NCBI GenBank assembly: GCA_020186115.1
Contig: WSYJ01000186.1
Span: forward strand, 1,843,501 to 1,907,500
From: Histomonas meleagridis
Taxonomy: Eukaryota > Parabasalia > Tritrichomonadida > Dientamoebidae
DNA length: 64,000 bases
Direction: 5' to 3'
Part shown: in pieces, positions 16,514-26,394 of the stretch
Position numbering within the stretch: position 1 is the stretch's first letter
Layout: each line of letters begins with the position of its first letter
Made by a program: the position numbers and the translations under genes
Notes under the pieces: generated by a model
Database searches by the model: none
The model's input: only the letters and a program-made list of their open reading frames with translations
What the model was told of the DNA's origin: nothing

Positions 16514-18301
16514 ATGAAAATTTGTGATTTTCATAACAAAGAACTAACTGTCTTACCTACAGAAGAAATTCCTTGTGATGTTGAGGATCTCAAATTATCA
16601 TGCAATCAAATTATTAATATTCCTGATGATTTTTTTCGGACAAGAAAAAGAATTTGGAATCTTGATTGTAGTAATAACAAATTAAAAAAGCTATCATTTA
16701 CTAAGCATATAAGCGCTCTACGAGTTCTTGATTTGTCAAATAATGATTTGGATTTTGATCAATTATTATGTCTTTTAAACATCTACATTGTTCAACTAGA
16801 AATATCAGGCAATAATTTTGATGAAGCATTTTCTTCAAATTTGCTTTTATTTCCTTCATTGCTTGAGAAAGTTTGGATTATAAATGGATATTTTGTATCC
16901 GATTATATCCGAAAACAAGCAAAAAAATTCAGAGAATCCATTCAATTTGGAGAACTAATTCTTTCTCTTTGTCAAGTTCCAACGAAATATCTAGGACAGT
17001 CAAGCGTTTCCCAAGCAGCTAATGATTTTATCAATAATTTTAACAGTTTCAAATTATTTGATTCAAAACCATTTCTTTCTCCACAAGGGATTCTCCTCAA
17101 AAATAAAACAAGCCTTCCACAGATTAATCGACTTCAGCATTTATCACAATTATTCCCAATTTCAATTCCAGCATCCAATTTCACAGATTATTTTGGAATA
17201 TCGTTGGGTGTTCTCTCTCATATTTGGCTTGGCCTTCCTCTTTCCATTATTCCAGAAAATATTTGTGGAACATTTTGGAAAAATATTTCGCCTGATATCG
17301 AAAAATATCGACCTTTTCAACTTATTCTTTTGCTTCTTTATATTAATGAGCATATTTCTACGTCTGCACAATTAGAAAATGATTTATGGAAATCTCTAGA
17401 AATCACTCAATTTCTAAAAATAGGAGAAACCCCTCTTATCGGATCCACTCCGCGGCTTGTCCTGACTTCGTTTTATGAACATATAAATTTGGATCCAAAT
17501 CCTAAAGATTTTCCCGATTACAAAATTTACATGAAACTTGTACAACACATGAAAATCCCTGAAGAAAAGAGAAGTATTTTCGAATTGGTTCATAAAGAAA
17601 TTTTGAATCCTTTACATTATGATGGAACATCATATCCTTGTAAAGATGATCCAATTATTGTACAAAATCCTTTAAAAAATTCTTTAACAAAAGGAAAAGT
17701 TTTTGAGATAGTAAATGGAAGAGTTTGTGCTCTAATTGATTCTATTATAATTCAACTTCCGCTTAATGATATTTTTTGGGATTCACGTGGAATATGGAAA
17801 GAAACACACCAAACTAAGTCCGCGAAAATACCAAAGAACAGATATAAACTAATGACTCCTCTTAAATCTGCTTTCAAACCCGAAATAACGGAAAAGCCGC
17901 TTTCGGGGTGCCCCGATCCTCTGAAACCGTTAAATAATTGGAGGAAAATTTCCAAAGAATCCAAATTCATTAATAGAAATACTCCTGTTATAAAGTCACA
18001 ACCTACCAAAGGACATATTTTACCATTGCTGCCTGGGAATCAATCAGTTCCAAAAGTAATAGTTCAATCGAAAAGAACACATCAAGTTATAAAAGATGTG
18101 GTCAATATTACATTTGGAAATGAAACTATTAATGGACATCGGATGAGGAAATTTAATGTTCGTATAGAAAATCAGTTAACACATAAATCAAAATATTTAT
18201 GGATTAATGAAAATGAAGTTTCACCCGATGATATTCAAATGCTTGTCTTATTATACAAGAAACACATAGAGGACAGAGTTATTGTGGTTCCAGGCGATTA
18301 A
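16514..18301 (+). CDS. Leucine-rich-repeat protein with unknown C-terminal half
   Basis: 595 aa. Residues 1-130 hold about four leucine-rich repeats (LKLSCNQIINIPDDFF, LDCSNNKLKKL, LDLSNNDLDF, LEISGNNF). The middle (about 150-400) is a helical region rich in aromatic and leucine residues with no recognised domain. The last part, from about 405 (KGKVFEIVNGRVCALIDSIIIQLPL), looks like a small beta barrel followed by a basic, proline-rich linker and a final compact stretch. No signal peptide or membrane segment is present, so it is probably cytoplasmic. The gene is convergent with the beta-propeller gene, only 37 bp away. Function unknown. Confidence 0.75.
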   Translation: MKICDFHNKELTVLPTEEIPCDVEDLKLSCNQIINIPDDFFRTRKRIWNLDCSNNKLKKLSFTKHISALRVLDLSNNDLDFDQLLCLLNIYIVQLEISGNNFDEAFSSNLLLFPSLLEKVWIINGYFVSDYIRKQAKKFRESIQFGELILSLCQVPTKYLGQSSVSQAANDFINNFNSFKLFDSKPFLSPQGILLKNKTSLPQINRLQHLSQLFPISIPASNFTDYFGISLGVLSHIWLGLPLSIIPENICGTFWKNISPDIEKYRPFQLILLLLYINEHISTSAQLENDLWKSLEITQFLKIGETPLIGSTPRLVLTSFYEHINLDPNPKDFPDYKIYMKLVQHMKIPEEKRSIFELVHKEILNPLHYDGTSYPCKDDPIIVQNPLKNSLTKGKVFEIVNGRVCALIDSIIIQLPLNDIFWDSRGIWKETHQTKSAKIPKNRYKLMTPLKSAFKPEITEKPLSGCPDPLKPLNNWRKISKESKFINRNTPVIKSQPTKGHILPLLPGNQSVPKVIVQSKRTHQVIKDVVNITFGNETINGHRMRKFNVRIENQLTHKSKYLWINENEVSPDDIQMLVLLYKKHIEDRVIVVPGD

Positions 18302-18338
18302 AATTATTGTTTGTAAATATTTATTATATAAAAACATT

Positions 18339-20123
18339 TTATTCTTCTGAACGAGAAAGAAGTTTTGATATCCAATCCGATATTTTTGTATGAAAGTCTT
18401 TAATTTGATCTTTAATTCTCCTATCTATTGATACTGTGCCATCATTTAAAGCTTCAAGCAGTTCATATCCTTGATTCTGTATGTTTAACATCATTTGATC
18501 ATTTGCGCTTACGGTAATTGTTCCATTTATATTCGTTCTTCGATCTATTGCAGCTTTAATTGAAAACAATGTTGCTTCTGTACCAGAGCTAATATAACAT
18601 GAATCAGATTCAGCTCTAATTGACCAATATTCACCAAAAGGAGATAAAAATGATTTCGGTTCCAATAATTCTTTTGGTAAAATTCCTTCGACTTTAAATT
18701 GTAATGAAGTAATATTACTTTGAGTGGTTAATGAATGCATTGGAGAAAGTGTTCCAACATTTGACCAAGTGGAATCAATTGGAATAGAATAATCGAAAAT
18801 ATCAAAATGAGAAGAAACAACAAAAGAAGCTTCTTTTTCATAGCAAAGAAAAACATCAATATCTAAAGGCTGTGGAGAAACAACACTTATTTCTCTTTTC
18901 CATTTAATTACTAATGTTTTAATTTGAGGAATTGTAATTGTTTCTGTTGGTTTATCATTCGTTTTAATAACAATTACAAGAGTAATTCCTCTGCATGAAA
19001 ATTGAGTCAACGGAGTTAATTCTAAATTGATAAATGGAATTACTTCTCCATTTGGTGTCAACACAACTTCCATTGTTAATGAAGATGATATCGCATTACT
19101 TCCATTTTTTAATGCTCGAATTAATTGAATTCCATCAAGTTTAGATTCAACATTTGTTATTTGCTTTTGTAAGTCATTATATTCATTGGATATATCACAT
19201 AACTTATTAAGCGAATATTCGATGAATCGTGACTTTGGATCCATAGTTTTATGGGAATGTTCAGTAATGGGAATGATTACGCCTGATGAAGTTAACGCAT
19301 AATTAAGCATTGATGCTATAATACGCGATGGGAAAACTGAACAGACTTGAAATGATGATGGGTTTGACACAGGTGCAACATATAATCTTTCATTAGAAAC
19401 AAAAAGAAGTTGAGTACCTTCAACATATATCGATGATATAGGGTGTGGAAGTAGGCCAACAACTTTGTTCGATAAAATTGTACCATATTGACCAACAATG
19501 ATGACATGAGAATTATCTATATAAATGTTATTTATTGGTTCCGACTTCGAAAGAAATGGAAGAGACAATTCTTCATAAATTAGAAGTTGATTCGGAAATG
19601 AGATTCGATAAACATTACCAAGATTATCACCACAAAATACAATGGTATGTAATGGATTTGATTCTGGTATTAACCCTGCTGAAATGGCAATGCTTCGGGA
19701 GACTGATGTGACTGATGTTATTGTGGTCTCAAGATTGAATGTTGAATTAATTGAAGAATCGCGAATTGTAGAAATAATATTACCACAAACAAGGTATAAA
19801 ATCTTTTCGTATGGAACAATGTAGATGGATTCAAATTGGAAAGGAATTTGAATTAATTCTTCAAAATCCAAATTTAAAGAAGGGTCCTTAAGCAATGGCA
19901 AAATGCGTGCTCTAAAAACATGTGATTCTTTATCGACAACATATAATGATTGCCCTTTAGGTGAAAAAATGATATTATTAATTTTATTTTGAAATTTAAA
20001 AAATTGTGGTTTAATTTTTGGATGTTGGAGAAACAACACGATCCTATTTGATGTTGCTGCAACCCATTGACCATTAACTGCTATTTTTGACTTTTTTGTT
20101 GGATGCGATATTATCATCTCCAA
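18339..20123 (-). CDS. Beta-propeller / coiled-coil protein of unknown function
   Basis: 594 aa. The first about 310 residues are a series of short strands typical of a beta-propeller (IVLFLQHP, NNIIFSPKGQSLYVVD, KILYLVCGNIIST, HTIVFCGDNLGNVYRISF, HVIIVGQYGTI, QLLFVSNERLYVAPV). A short coiled coil follows (CDISNEYNDLQKQITNVESK), then an immunoglobulin-like strand domain (MEVVLTPNGEVIPFINLEL) and a C-terminal helical part ending KISDWISKLLSR. This order of propeller, coiled coil, GAE-like and platform-like parts recalls BBSome subunits or FAAP100, but no diagnostic motif was identified, so the function is left open. Confidence 0.7.
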   Translation of the reverse strand: MEMIISHPTKKSKIAVNGQWVAATSNRIVLFLQHPKIKPQFFKFQNKINNIIFSPKGQSLYVVDKESHVFRARILPLLKDPSLNLDFEELIQIPFQFESIYIVPYEKILYLVCGNIISTIRDSSINSTFNLETTITSVTSVSRSIAISAGLIPESNPLHTIVFCGDNLGNVYRISFPNQLLIYEELSLPFLSKSEPINNIYIDNSHVIIVGQYGTILSNKVVGLLPHPISSIYVEGTQLLFVSNERLYVAPVSNPSSFQVCSVFPSRIIASMLNYALTSSGVIIPITEHSHKTMDPKSRFIEYSLNKLCDISNEYNDLQKQITNVESKLDGIQLIRALKNGSNAISSSLTMEVVLTPNGEVIPFINLELTPLTQFSCRGITLVIVIKTNDKPTETITIPQIKTLVIKWKREISVVSPQPLDIDVFLCYEKEASFVVSSHFDIFDYSIPIDSTWSNVGTLSPMHSLTTQSNITSLQFKVEGILPKELLEPKSFLSPFGEYWSIRAESDSCYISSGTEATLFSIKAAIDRRTNINGTITVSANDQMMLNIQNQGYELLEALNDGTVSIDRRIKDQIKDFHTKISDWISKLLSRSEE

Positions 20124-20260
20124 AAAAATACAAATAATATTTTGGGAATAGTTAAAAGAATTTCAAGTCTTTAAAGGTTTGTGTTATCAAGTTCTTCATT
20201 GCGTTTTAAAATTAATAGATAAATGTAATCAAAATTAAAAATATCATAAAATGTCTTTAT

Positions 20261-20695
20261 TTAGCTCCTTGGCTTTTCCTTCTTTCCGAGCCATAAGGCA
20301 AGAAGAGAGAAACCTGCAACTTTGATAACTTGGAAACGAACTCCTGGAAGATCACCAACGGAACGGTTGGAACGACCAAGACCAGCAACAAGTACACGAT
20401 CGTTATCATCAATTAAACGAAGGGAACCATCACGTGGAACGAATGCTGTGATGACTTTGCTGTTCTTTTTGAGTTGAACACGAACTGCCTTACGAATAGC
20501 AGAGTTTGGTTGCTTAGCTTCGACAGCGACCTTTTGTGTAACAATACCTGAAGCCATAGCAACACCTTCTAATGGTGTCTTGTAAATTGTTGTGCTTTGC
20601 CTCTTCCTATATTTCTTGCTTGCCCAGAGGTTGTTTCTGTGTGCGACACGGAGCTTACGAGCTGCCTGACGACCGCATGCCTTGGATTTGCCCAT
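20261..20695 (-). CDS. RPS23: 40S ribosomal protein S23 (uS12)
   Basis: 144 aa from the ATG at 20695 ([20 protein letters not shown]), the usual eukaryotic start; the frame extends to a GTG at 20719 without support. The universal decoding-centre loop KQPNSAIRK is present, as are [43 protein letters not shown] and the C-terminal GKKEKPRS. It sits in the small subunit decoding centre and monitors codon-anticodon pairing. One slightly unusual feature is [10 protein letters not shown] where most have KGHAVGDIPG. Codon use is richer in G and C than in its neighbours, as expected for a highly expressed gene. A TAACCG box lies 30 bp upstream of the start. Confidence 0.93.
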   Translation of the reverse strand: MGKSKACGRQAARKLRVAHRNNLWASKKYRKRQSTTIYKTPLEGVAMASGIVTQKVAVEAKQPNSAIRKAVRVQLKKNSKVITAFVPRDGSLRLIDDNDRVLVAGLGRSNRSVGDLPGVRFQVIKVAGFSLLALWLGKKEKPRS

Positions 20696-20724
20696 TGATA
20701 AAGGAGGACCACTTGGCACTTTTA

Positions 20725-20730
20725 CGGTTA
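20725..20730 (-). promoter_or_regulatory. TAACCG Myb-type box upstream of RPS23
   Basis: TAACCG on the minus strand, 30-35 bp before the uS12 ATG. It resembles the YAACNG Myb recognition core used in trichomonad promoters; the assignment is inferred from its position and recurrence in this window. Confidence 0.4.
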
Positions 20731-20958
20731 CATAAAGATTTTAAATTACAAATTATTTTCATACATCCTTCCAGCTAACAAAGTAATGTGCAACATGAAG
20801 TAAAGCAACATTGGTTGTTATTCGTTTAAAAAAGATCACGGTTAGATGTATATCTCTTTTCATTAATTGGATAATTTAATACATAACACTGAAAATATTT
20901 GTACACTTTACTAAAGGATCCGCATTTCACATTACTTTAATTGAGTAAATATAATAAA

Positions 20959-21585
20959 TTATTTCTTTGAAATTCTTATACCATTTGAACGGGATTTAGG
21001 TGGTTCTTTTTCATCAGGTTGAAGATCAGCTGTGTAATCAGATGCAGGGTGTTTCATTATCTCTTCTTGAATTTGTGAAATTAGAGACATCCTTTCTTTG
21101 AGAAGTGCACTTTCTCTAGAAAGTTGTTTGCTTATCATTTCAAATCCTGAATCCATCATACTGTTGACTGTAGTAAATGGGTCATCTGTGATTTCTGCTT
21201 TTTCTGCTGAAATAGCAAAATTACCAATTATAGAAGTATCAATAGAAGAGGAAATTGCAATGTTTTCATTGAGTGATTTTTCTATATTGTCTAATTTTTC
21301 AAGCCAAGGTAAATCAACTTTTTGATCATAATCTAATTGTCCTTCTTCTTCTTTAATCTGCTTTAACAAACGTTCTGACTGCTCAAATACGTCATTAGGA
21401 GGTGGATCTGTTTTTTTGGGATTTGTTTTTTCTTTAACTTTAGTTGGGGGTAGCTTTGAAATACTTGTATTTTTCTTTGTAGGAATTTTACTCTGTTTAT
21501 CAGGAACTCTTCCTTGGGGTTTAAGACGTGGGGTTCTATTTCCTGTAACTGGTTTTTTGATTATATTTGATTTTTGTGTTTTCAT
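20959..21585 (-). CDS. Small basic/coiled-coil hypothetical protein
   Basis: 208 aa, no recognised family. The first 65 residues are lysine- and proline-rich and probably disordered (NRTPRLKPQGRVP, SKLPPTKVKEK). Residues about 70-100 form a charged helix (EQSERLLKQIKEEEGQLDYD), and a second helix near 165-190 (SRESALLKERMSLISQIQEE) suggests a coiled coil. This looks like a cytoskeleton- or basal-body-associated protein, but that is only an impression. The start ATG is supported by a TAACGG box 14 bp upstream. Confidence 0.65.
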   Translation of the reverse strand: MKTQKSNIIKKPVTGNRTPRLKPQGRVPDKQSKIPTKKNTSISKLPPTKVKEKTNPKKTDPPPNDVFEQSERLLKQIKEEEGQLDYDQKVDLPWLEKLDNIEKSLNENIAISSSIDTSIIGNFAISAEKAEITDDPFTTVNSMMDSGFEMISKQLSRESALLKERMSLISQIQEEIMKHPASDYTADLQPDEKEPPKSRSNGIRISKK

Positions 21586-21598
21586 CTTAAGGATCTTT

Positions 21599-21617
21599 TA
21601 ACGGTTTACGTACGTTA
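21599..21617 (-). promoter_or_regulatory. Myb-type boxes upstream of 21585 gene
   Basis: On the minus strand a TAACGT-like and a CCGTTA (TAACGG reverse) box lie within 14-32 bp of the start codon, the same type as boxes before several other genes here. Confidence 0.4.
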
Positions 21618-21735
21618 AAACTGTTTGAATTTGAAAAAAATTGAACGTATCGCTGAGGACGATATGCTTTGATTGTTTTTTGATCGGCACTAATTTTAGA
21701 TAAAATTTCATTTCATGAAATAAATTAAGAAATTT

Positions 21736-22812
21736 TTATTCATAAACAATTACGCAATTTTCAATTTTAATATCTTCATGGTTTGTTTGTCTTGCTATTA
21801 TTTTTATAATTTTATTTAGCGATTTTACATTATCAATTTTATCATTTTCATTTATATGGACATTTGATAAATTTAAGAATCTCAAAGATTCCATTTCATT
21901 TATGATACTCAATGAGAAGTCAACAATACTTGAATTTCCGGATATGTCTAAAGAACGAATTGTCTTTGATTTACATATCCATGTTGGAAACTTAAGCAAT
22001 GAGCAATATGAAATATTAAGGTTCTCTATTTTTGGAAAACATTCAATCATCTCATCATCATTTCCAATTTCATTAAATGAAATAGAAAATGTGATAAGGT
22101 TTGGCATCGTTGTCGAATCAAGAATTGCTGGCCATTTTTGAAGGCAATTTTTGGAGAGATTCAAACCTTCTAATTGTTCCCATTTGATTTTGTCTGAGAG
22201 AGAACTAATAAAATTGGACGAAAGATCAAGGTTGCGAAGTAGTGGAGGTAATTTATATAATGATGGAGGGATATCAATTAAGCCGATATTTTGTAATGAT
22301 AGTGAAGTAAGTTGTTTAAATGCAAATATTCGTTTAAAAAAATCTCGGGTAGTAATAATAGTATTGGAAAGATCGATAAATTTGACATTTGACTTTGTTT
22401 TGAGATTATTGATTGTGGGATCTATTGGAGAAATATTTGAAAAGATAAGAGCTTCTTTCTCGTGGAAAAATTGTTTGAGTTTTCCAATTGGAATTTCGTT
22501 ATATTGTGGATAATCTTGTGCACGCTTTTTTATCACATATACTTTTTCTATTTCGTCGCTATTTTGGCCTTGTTTTTGGTCTGACTGTGGTTGGTCTTGA
22601 AATAACTTGCTGAGATTTGTTCTTGAATTTGAAGAATAAATAAATCTCATTATGTTTGTATCTGTTGGTTCATTTCTTTTCAAATCTAATTCGAACCTCA
22701 TTGCTATTTTCTTCATTTCATCACGATTTGTATGAAAAATTTTTGCCTGTGTCTGATTCATTTTTGTGAGTTTCAAATTTAAGATTTTGATATGGACAAT
22801 TCTACCTGACAA
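21736..22812 (-). CDS. Leucine-rich-repeat protein
   Basis: 358 aa. A polar N-terminal 150 residues precede roughly seven leucine-rich repeats from about residue 140 (VKFIDLSNTII, LTSLSLQNIGLIDIP, LRNLDLSSNFISSL, LEGLNLSKNCLQKWP, LITFSISFNEI, IENLNISYCSLLKFP, IRSLDISGN). Spacing of 22-24 residues with the LDLSxNxI core puts it in the SDS22/typical class. No signal peptide. It probably acts as a cytoplasmic protein-binding scaffold. A second possible start (MNQTQAK) lies 17 codons in. It is unrelated in detail to the LRR protein at 16514. Confidence 0.78.
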   Translation of the reverse strand: MSGRIVHIKILNLKLTKMNQTQAKIFHTNRDEMKKIAMRFELDLKRNEPTDTNIMRFIYSSNSRTNLSKLFQDQPQSDQKQGQNSDEIEKVYVIKKRAQDYPQYNEIPIGKLKQFFHEKEALIFSNISPIDPTINNLKTKSNVKFIDLSNTIITTRDFFKRIFAFKQLTSLSLQNIGLIDIPPSLYKLPPLLRNLDLSSNFISSLSDKIKWEQLEGLNLSKNCLQKWPAILDSTTMPNLITFSISFNEIGNDDEMIECFPKIENLNISYCSLLKFPTWICKSKTIRSLDISGNSSIVDFSLSIINEMESLRFLNLSNVHINENDKIDNVKSLNKIIKIIARQTNHEDIKIENCVIVYE

Positions 22813-23044
22813 ACACGATATAAATTTGCATTCAAAAATATATGTTGCGAAATGTCATTTTATAACATGTCAATAATTTTATTATTTAGGTATTAATGGT
22901 ACTTTAAACAATTTCTCCAACTTAAAAGTATTCTCATTAATCAAACATGAAAACTTTTAATGTGAAAAATTTCGGATATTATGATAATAATTGATTTAAA
23001 ATTGAATTTTAAAATAAAACAAATGAAATTTTATAAAAATACAA

Positions 23045-25777
23045 TTATTTGTTTTTCATCAACTTAACCAAATAAGAAATTGATTCATCTTGTAAACAAT
23101 TATTAATATATTCTTCTTCCAATTCCTTTTTATGTTCTTCTTCAACGTTTTTGGATTCAGTAACATTGCTTTTAGATTTGTTCTGTTTTTGAATTGTTCT
23201 TAAGTTTCCACTTCTGATCAATATATCTTCTCCTTTCACAGTTCTTCCTTGGAATGGTTTCACTATCGTAGCTGTTGGACGTGAATTTACTATTTGCTTA
23301 TAATTATCCGCAACGAATTGAGCTGTTTTCAATCCTTCGTTCAAATGAATATATTTTCTTTGTTCATTTGCAACTTGTTCTTCTTCATATTTCTGCCATA
23401 TGTCGCATTGTTTTTCTTGAATCTCTAAGCTTTTTTCCTTCATTTTATTGATATTTCTTTCGATCAATTCTTTATCATCATGTAATGGTTTAACTTGTTC
23501 ATTTGCAAGTTGTTCTTCAATCTCAGACCAAATTGAACCTTGTTTCAATTCTTTATAAGAACGAATCATTAATTCTTTAATTCGATCTGTTGGTTTTTCA
23601 TTTTCGTTTAAACTTGGAAATGCGCTTAATAAAAGGAATAATCTTGACCTAAAGTCAAGTTTATAAACTTGAGAAGGAGTTTCTAAAGAATTACTATCTA
23701 AAAGCCAACGTTTGTTAACGGTTTTCTTTTTTAACGGTTTTGATACAAGTGGGTGACCGTTTAGAGGGTGATCTATGTCAACAATTATTGACTTATCATA
23801 TCTAATGTCAAGTCTTTCTTCTTCTTCTTTCCACCATTTAATTATAGTTCTTTGAATATTCAAATTTGTTTTTAATGATTTCCATAATAAAGCATTATTT
23901 ACAAAAGCTTCATATTCTATAAGATCAAGAAAAAGACCAACGAAATCATAGCGTAAAAGTGGTGAAGAATTATCAGCGCAATCAAGTAAAATAAATACGA
24001 AACGTTGATCAATATCTTTTAAATGAAAATGTACAATTGATCTTGTACAATCTATAGCTGCTATTGTTACTTCAGGAACTTGAGAACGAAAACAATTTTT
24101 TAATAATTCAATTCCATTATTTTCGATGAAATTATTTATAATTTCTTCTTCATTATTCATTATATTTGAAACTATTGAAAGTATTAAAGTTAAAATTTTT
24201 GGATTTGTTTGAGGTAATTTTAATAATACATTAAGAAACTCAATGTTTTTAAAAGCGGGATATAATTTTAATATTAAAAGTAATGTATAATATAAAATTA
24301 TATCATTTTTTGTTTTTTCTATTAAATCATTAATTATTTTTGGTCCATTAAAACTTATAAAATGATTAATATCGAAAACAAATGAATGAAGTAATTGTAA
24401 TGAATGAATCATTTTTTGTTCTAAGTTTTCTTCGAAATATTTATTAACTTTACCGGATAATATTAAAATTTGATATTCAATAAAATCATTTCGAACATTT
24501 GTTAATTCGATCTTTTGATGTAATAAAAGTATCGCATTTTGTACTAATGTTATCATTTCAATTTCAACAGGTTCATGCGTCATTCTAATTTTACGATCTT
24601 TAGATAAATATGTAATTGTAGTAGAAACATCTGGTTGAAGTAAAGAAATCGATTGAAATAAATCAAAGATTTTATTTATTAAACTTTTCTCGATATTTTC
24701 TGGATTAAATTTTCTAAAAATTAATAAAAGAATTGAAAGAATTTCATTTCGTATTTGTTTTTGTACATTCTTAAATGATGAAAATAACATATCAACAAAA
24801 ATACTCCAAATTAAACTTAAAAATGTTTGCTCACGACAAATTTCTAATGCTTCTTCTGATTCTTGGATAAATCCATCAAGAAAAAGTAACGAATTTATAA
24901 ATATTCGTGTGCTACAAACAAGTGATGAATCATCATTAGAATCATTTTTGATTAATGAAATAATTGTATTGACTGTAGTTGGTGAAATACTTGAAGATAA
25001 ACCGCGCTTAACAAACTCAAAAAGAATTCTTAAACAAATTACTATGGTATCTTCATTGGCGCTTTGTTCGGAACTTTCGATAAGTTCAATAAATGTTTCA
25101 TTAAAAGTGGATGCAACTGTGTTAGAATGAAGTTGTGTAGGTACAAAAGAATATAAAGAGGCTTGATCAGTATGTGGATAAAATTTGTTTAATGTCGATT
25201 CTTCATTTGTTTGAAATGGTCCACAATTTTGTGAAAACCAAAAAATTGCTTTGGACGTTTCAAGCTGTAATTCTGGAAACCCTGGTTTAAGAAACAAACA
25301 AAGTGTGCTGAAATACTCACCAATATGTCTGAAACAACGACGATCATCACCGTTACTTATTTTTCGAAATGGCTGTTGAGAGAGTAAAATAATTTGTTTT
25401 ATGTATGGAACAAATTCTAGTTTGCCAGATTTTAATAATTCATATAAGGATGTTAATAAATTTTGAAGTTGTTCCAAATCTGTAACAAAAAAACCTTCTT
25501 TATTTTGGGAAATCATTTCTTCTAGGATTTCTGTTAGACAAGAAATATATTCTGGTGTTTCAGGCGAACGAAATAATTGTAAAATTTTATCACCTTTTTC
25601 ATTCATATATGTTGTTTTTGCATCACAATTATTGGGATTACAGAGAGCAAATCCTGGAATTGGTTGCTTGGATTTTGTTTTTGTTTTTATTTTCTTCATT
25701 TTGCCTGAAAGAGGATGAATAACGTATAAAAAGTGACAGTAAATCGATTGCAACAATTCAACATCAATTTGATTCAT
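23045..25777 (-). CDS. CFAP69: Cilia- and flagella-associated protein 69 homologue
   Basis: 910 aa, close to the about 940 aa of animal CFAP69. Most of it is an armadillo/HEAT-type helical solenoid. The C-terminal third matches the family pattern: an I-x-K-W-W-K-E-E-E..L.I..DK block (about residues 668-690) followed by RSRLFLLLSAF, then SIWSEIEEQLANEQVKPLHDDKELI, comparable to the IWNEIYEEIKLEKLRPVTTDKKAL segment of animal CFAP69. A charged coiled coil follows, then a basic tail. In animals it supports flagellar axoneme structure, which fits a flagellated parabasalid. The alignment is from memory of the family; the residue-level match in the C-terminus is the main evidence. Confidence 0.75.
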   Translation of the reverse strand: MNQIDVELLQSIYCHFLYVIHPLSGKMKKIKTKTKSKQPIPGFALCNPNNCDAKTTYMNEKGDKILQLFRSPETPEYISCLTEILEEMISQNKEGFFVTDLEQLQNLLTSLYELLKSGKLEFVPYIKQIILLSQQPFRKISNGDDRRCFRHIGEYFSTLCLFLKPGFPELQLETSKAIFWFSQNCGPFQTNEESTLNKFYPHTDQASLYSFVPTQLHSNTVASTFNETFIELIESSEQSANEDTIVICLRILFEFVKRGLSSSISPTTVNTIISLIKNDSNDDSSLVCSTRIFINSLLFLDGFIQESEEALEICREQTFLSLIWSIFVDMLFSSFKNVQKQIRNEILSILLLIFRKFNPENIEKSLINKIFDLFQSISLLQPDVSTTITYLSKDRKIRMTHEPVEIEMITLVQNAILLLHQKIELTNVRNDFIEYQILILSGKVNKYFEENLEQKMIHSLQLLHSFVFDINHFISFNGPKIINDLIEKTKNDIILYYTLLLILKLYPAFKNIEFLNVLLKLPQTNPKILTLILSIVSNIMNNEEEIINNFIENNGIELLKNCFRSQVPEVTIAAIDCTRSIVHFHLKDIDQRFVFILLDCADNSSPLLRYDFVGLFLDLIEYEAFVNNALLWKSLKTNLNIQRTIIKWWKEEEERLDIRYDKSIIVDIDHPLNGHPLVSKPLKKKTVNKRWLLDSNSLETPSQVYKLDFRSRLFLLLSAFPSLNENEKPTDRIKELMIRSYKELKQGSIWSEIEEQLANEQVKPLHDDKELIERNINKMKEKSLEIQEKQCDIWQKYEEEQVANEQRKYIHLNEGLKTAQFVADNYKQIVNSRPTATIVKPFQGRTVKGEDILIRSGNLRTIQKQNKSKSNVTESKNVEEEHKKELEEEYINNCLQDESISYLVKLMKNK

Positions 25778-26394
25778 GATACATTCTGAGAGTAAGATTT
25801 ATTCACTAATTCCAAATGGAAAGTAATTATTTATCATAATAAAACTTAATGAATCCCACCCAATTTATCGAATCTTATATTTTGTTCATGCTTAATTTTT
25901 ATTAACATAAAAATCCTCATTTTAATTTCATGTGTATTGTCTATTAATAAATTGCTTAAGCATTTGCTTTTATTGAGGGAATTTTTGTTTCAATTTGCGC
26001 ACGTTTATAACCGTAAGCCCCTTCTAACATGCATTTTTTAAGTTGGCTAACTTGTTTTCACCTGGCCACGACTGTAATAAATACAAAAAATACTTTAAAT
26101 AATGAGAATAAAATAAGTTAAAGATACATTGAATAGTCAAAGAATTTCAAGGAAAACACGAATTCTAAGTATCGAACAATAATTTGTTAATTTCAAGTAT
26201 TTTAAGAAAAAAACAATATTTTCATAAAAAACTAGAATAAGAAGCAATTTCAAAAAAGATTTGTAGCAAACATCAATTCATTGCAATTTACCCTTAAAAT
26301 TATTCTACAGCATATTTGTTATAAAAGATCAACCAATACTTTATTAAAACAGAAAGAACTTTTTAAAATATAAATTGGGAAAATCATTGAAGTT
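25778..26394. other. Intergenic, no gene recognised
   Basis: 617 bp of AT-rich sequence with one more GC-rich patch near 26000-26080 that includes TATAACCG and a GGCCACG string. No open frame or RNA fold was recognised. Confidence 0.45.

Noticed and set aside
20696-20719. Eight-residue N-terminal extension of uS12
   Set aside because: It would begin at GTG, and the family starts at MGK; the TAACCG box overlaps just upstream of this extension.
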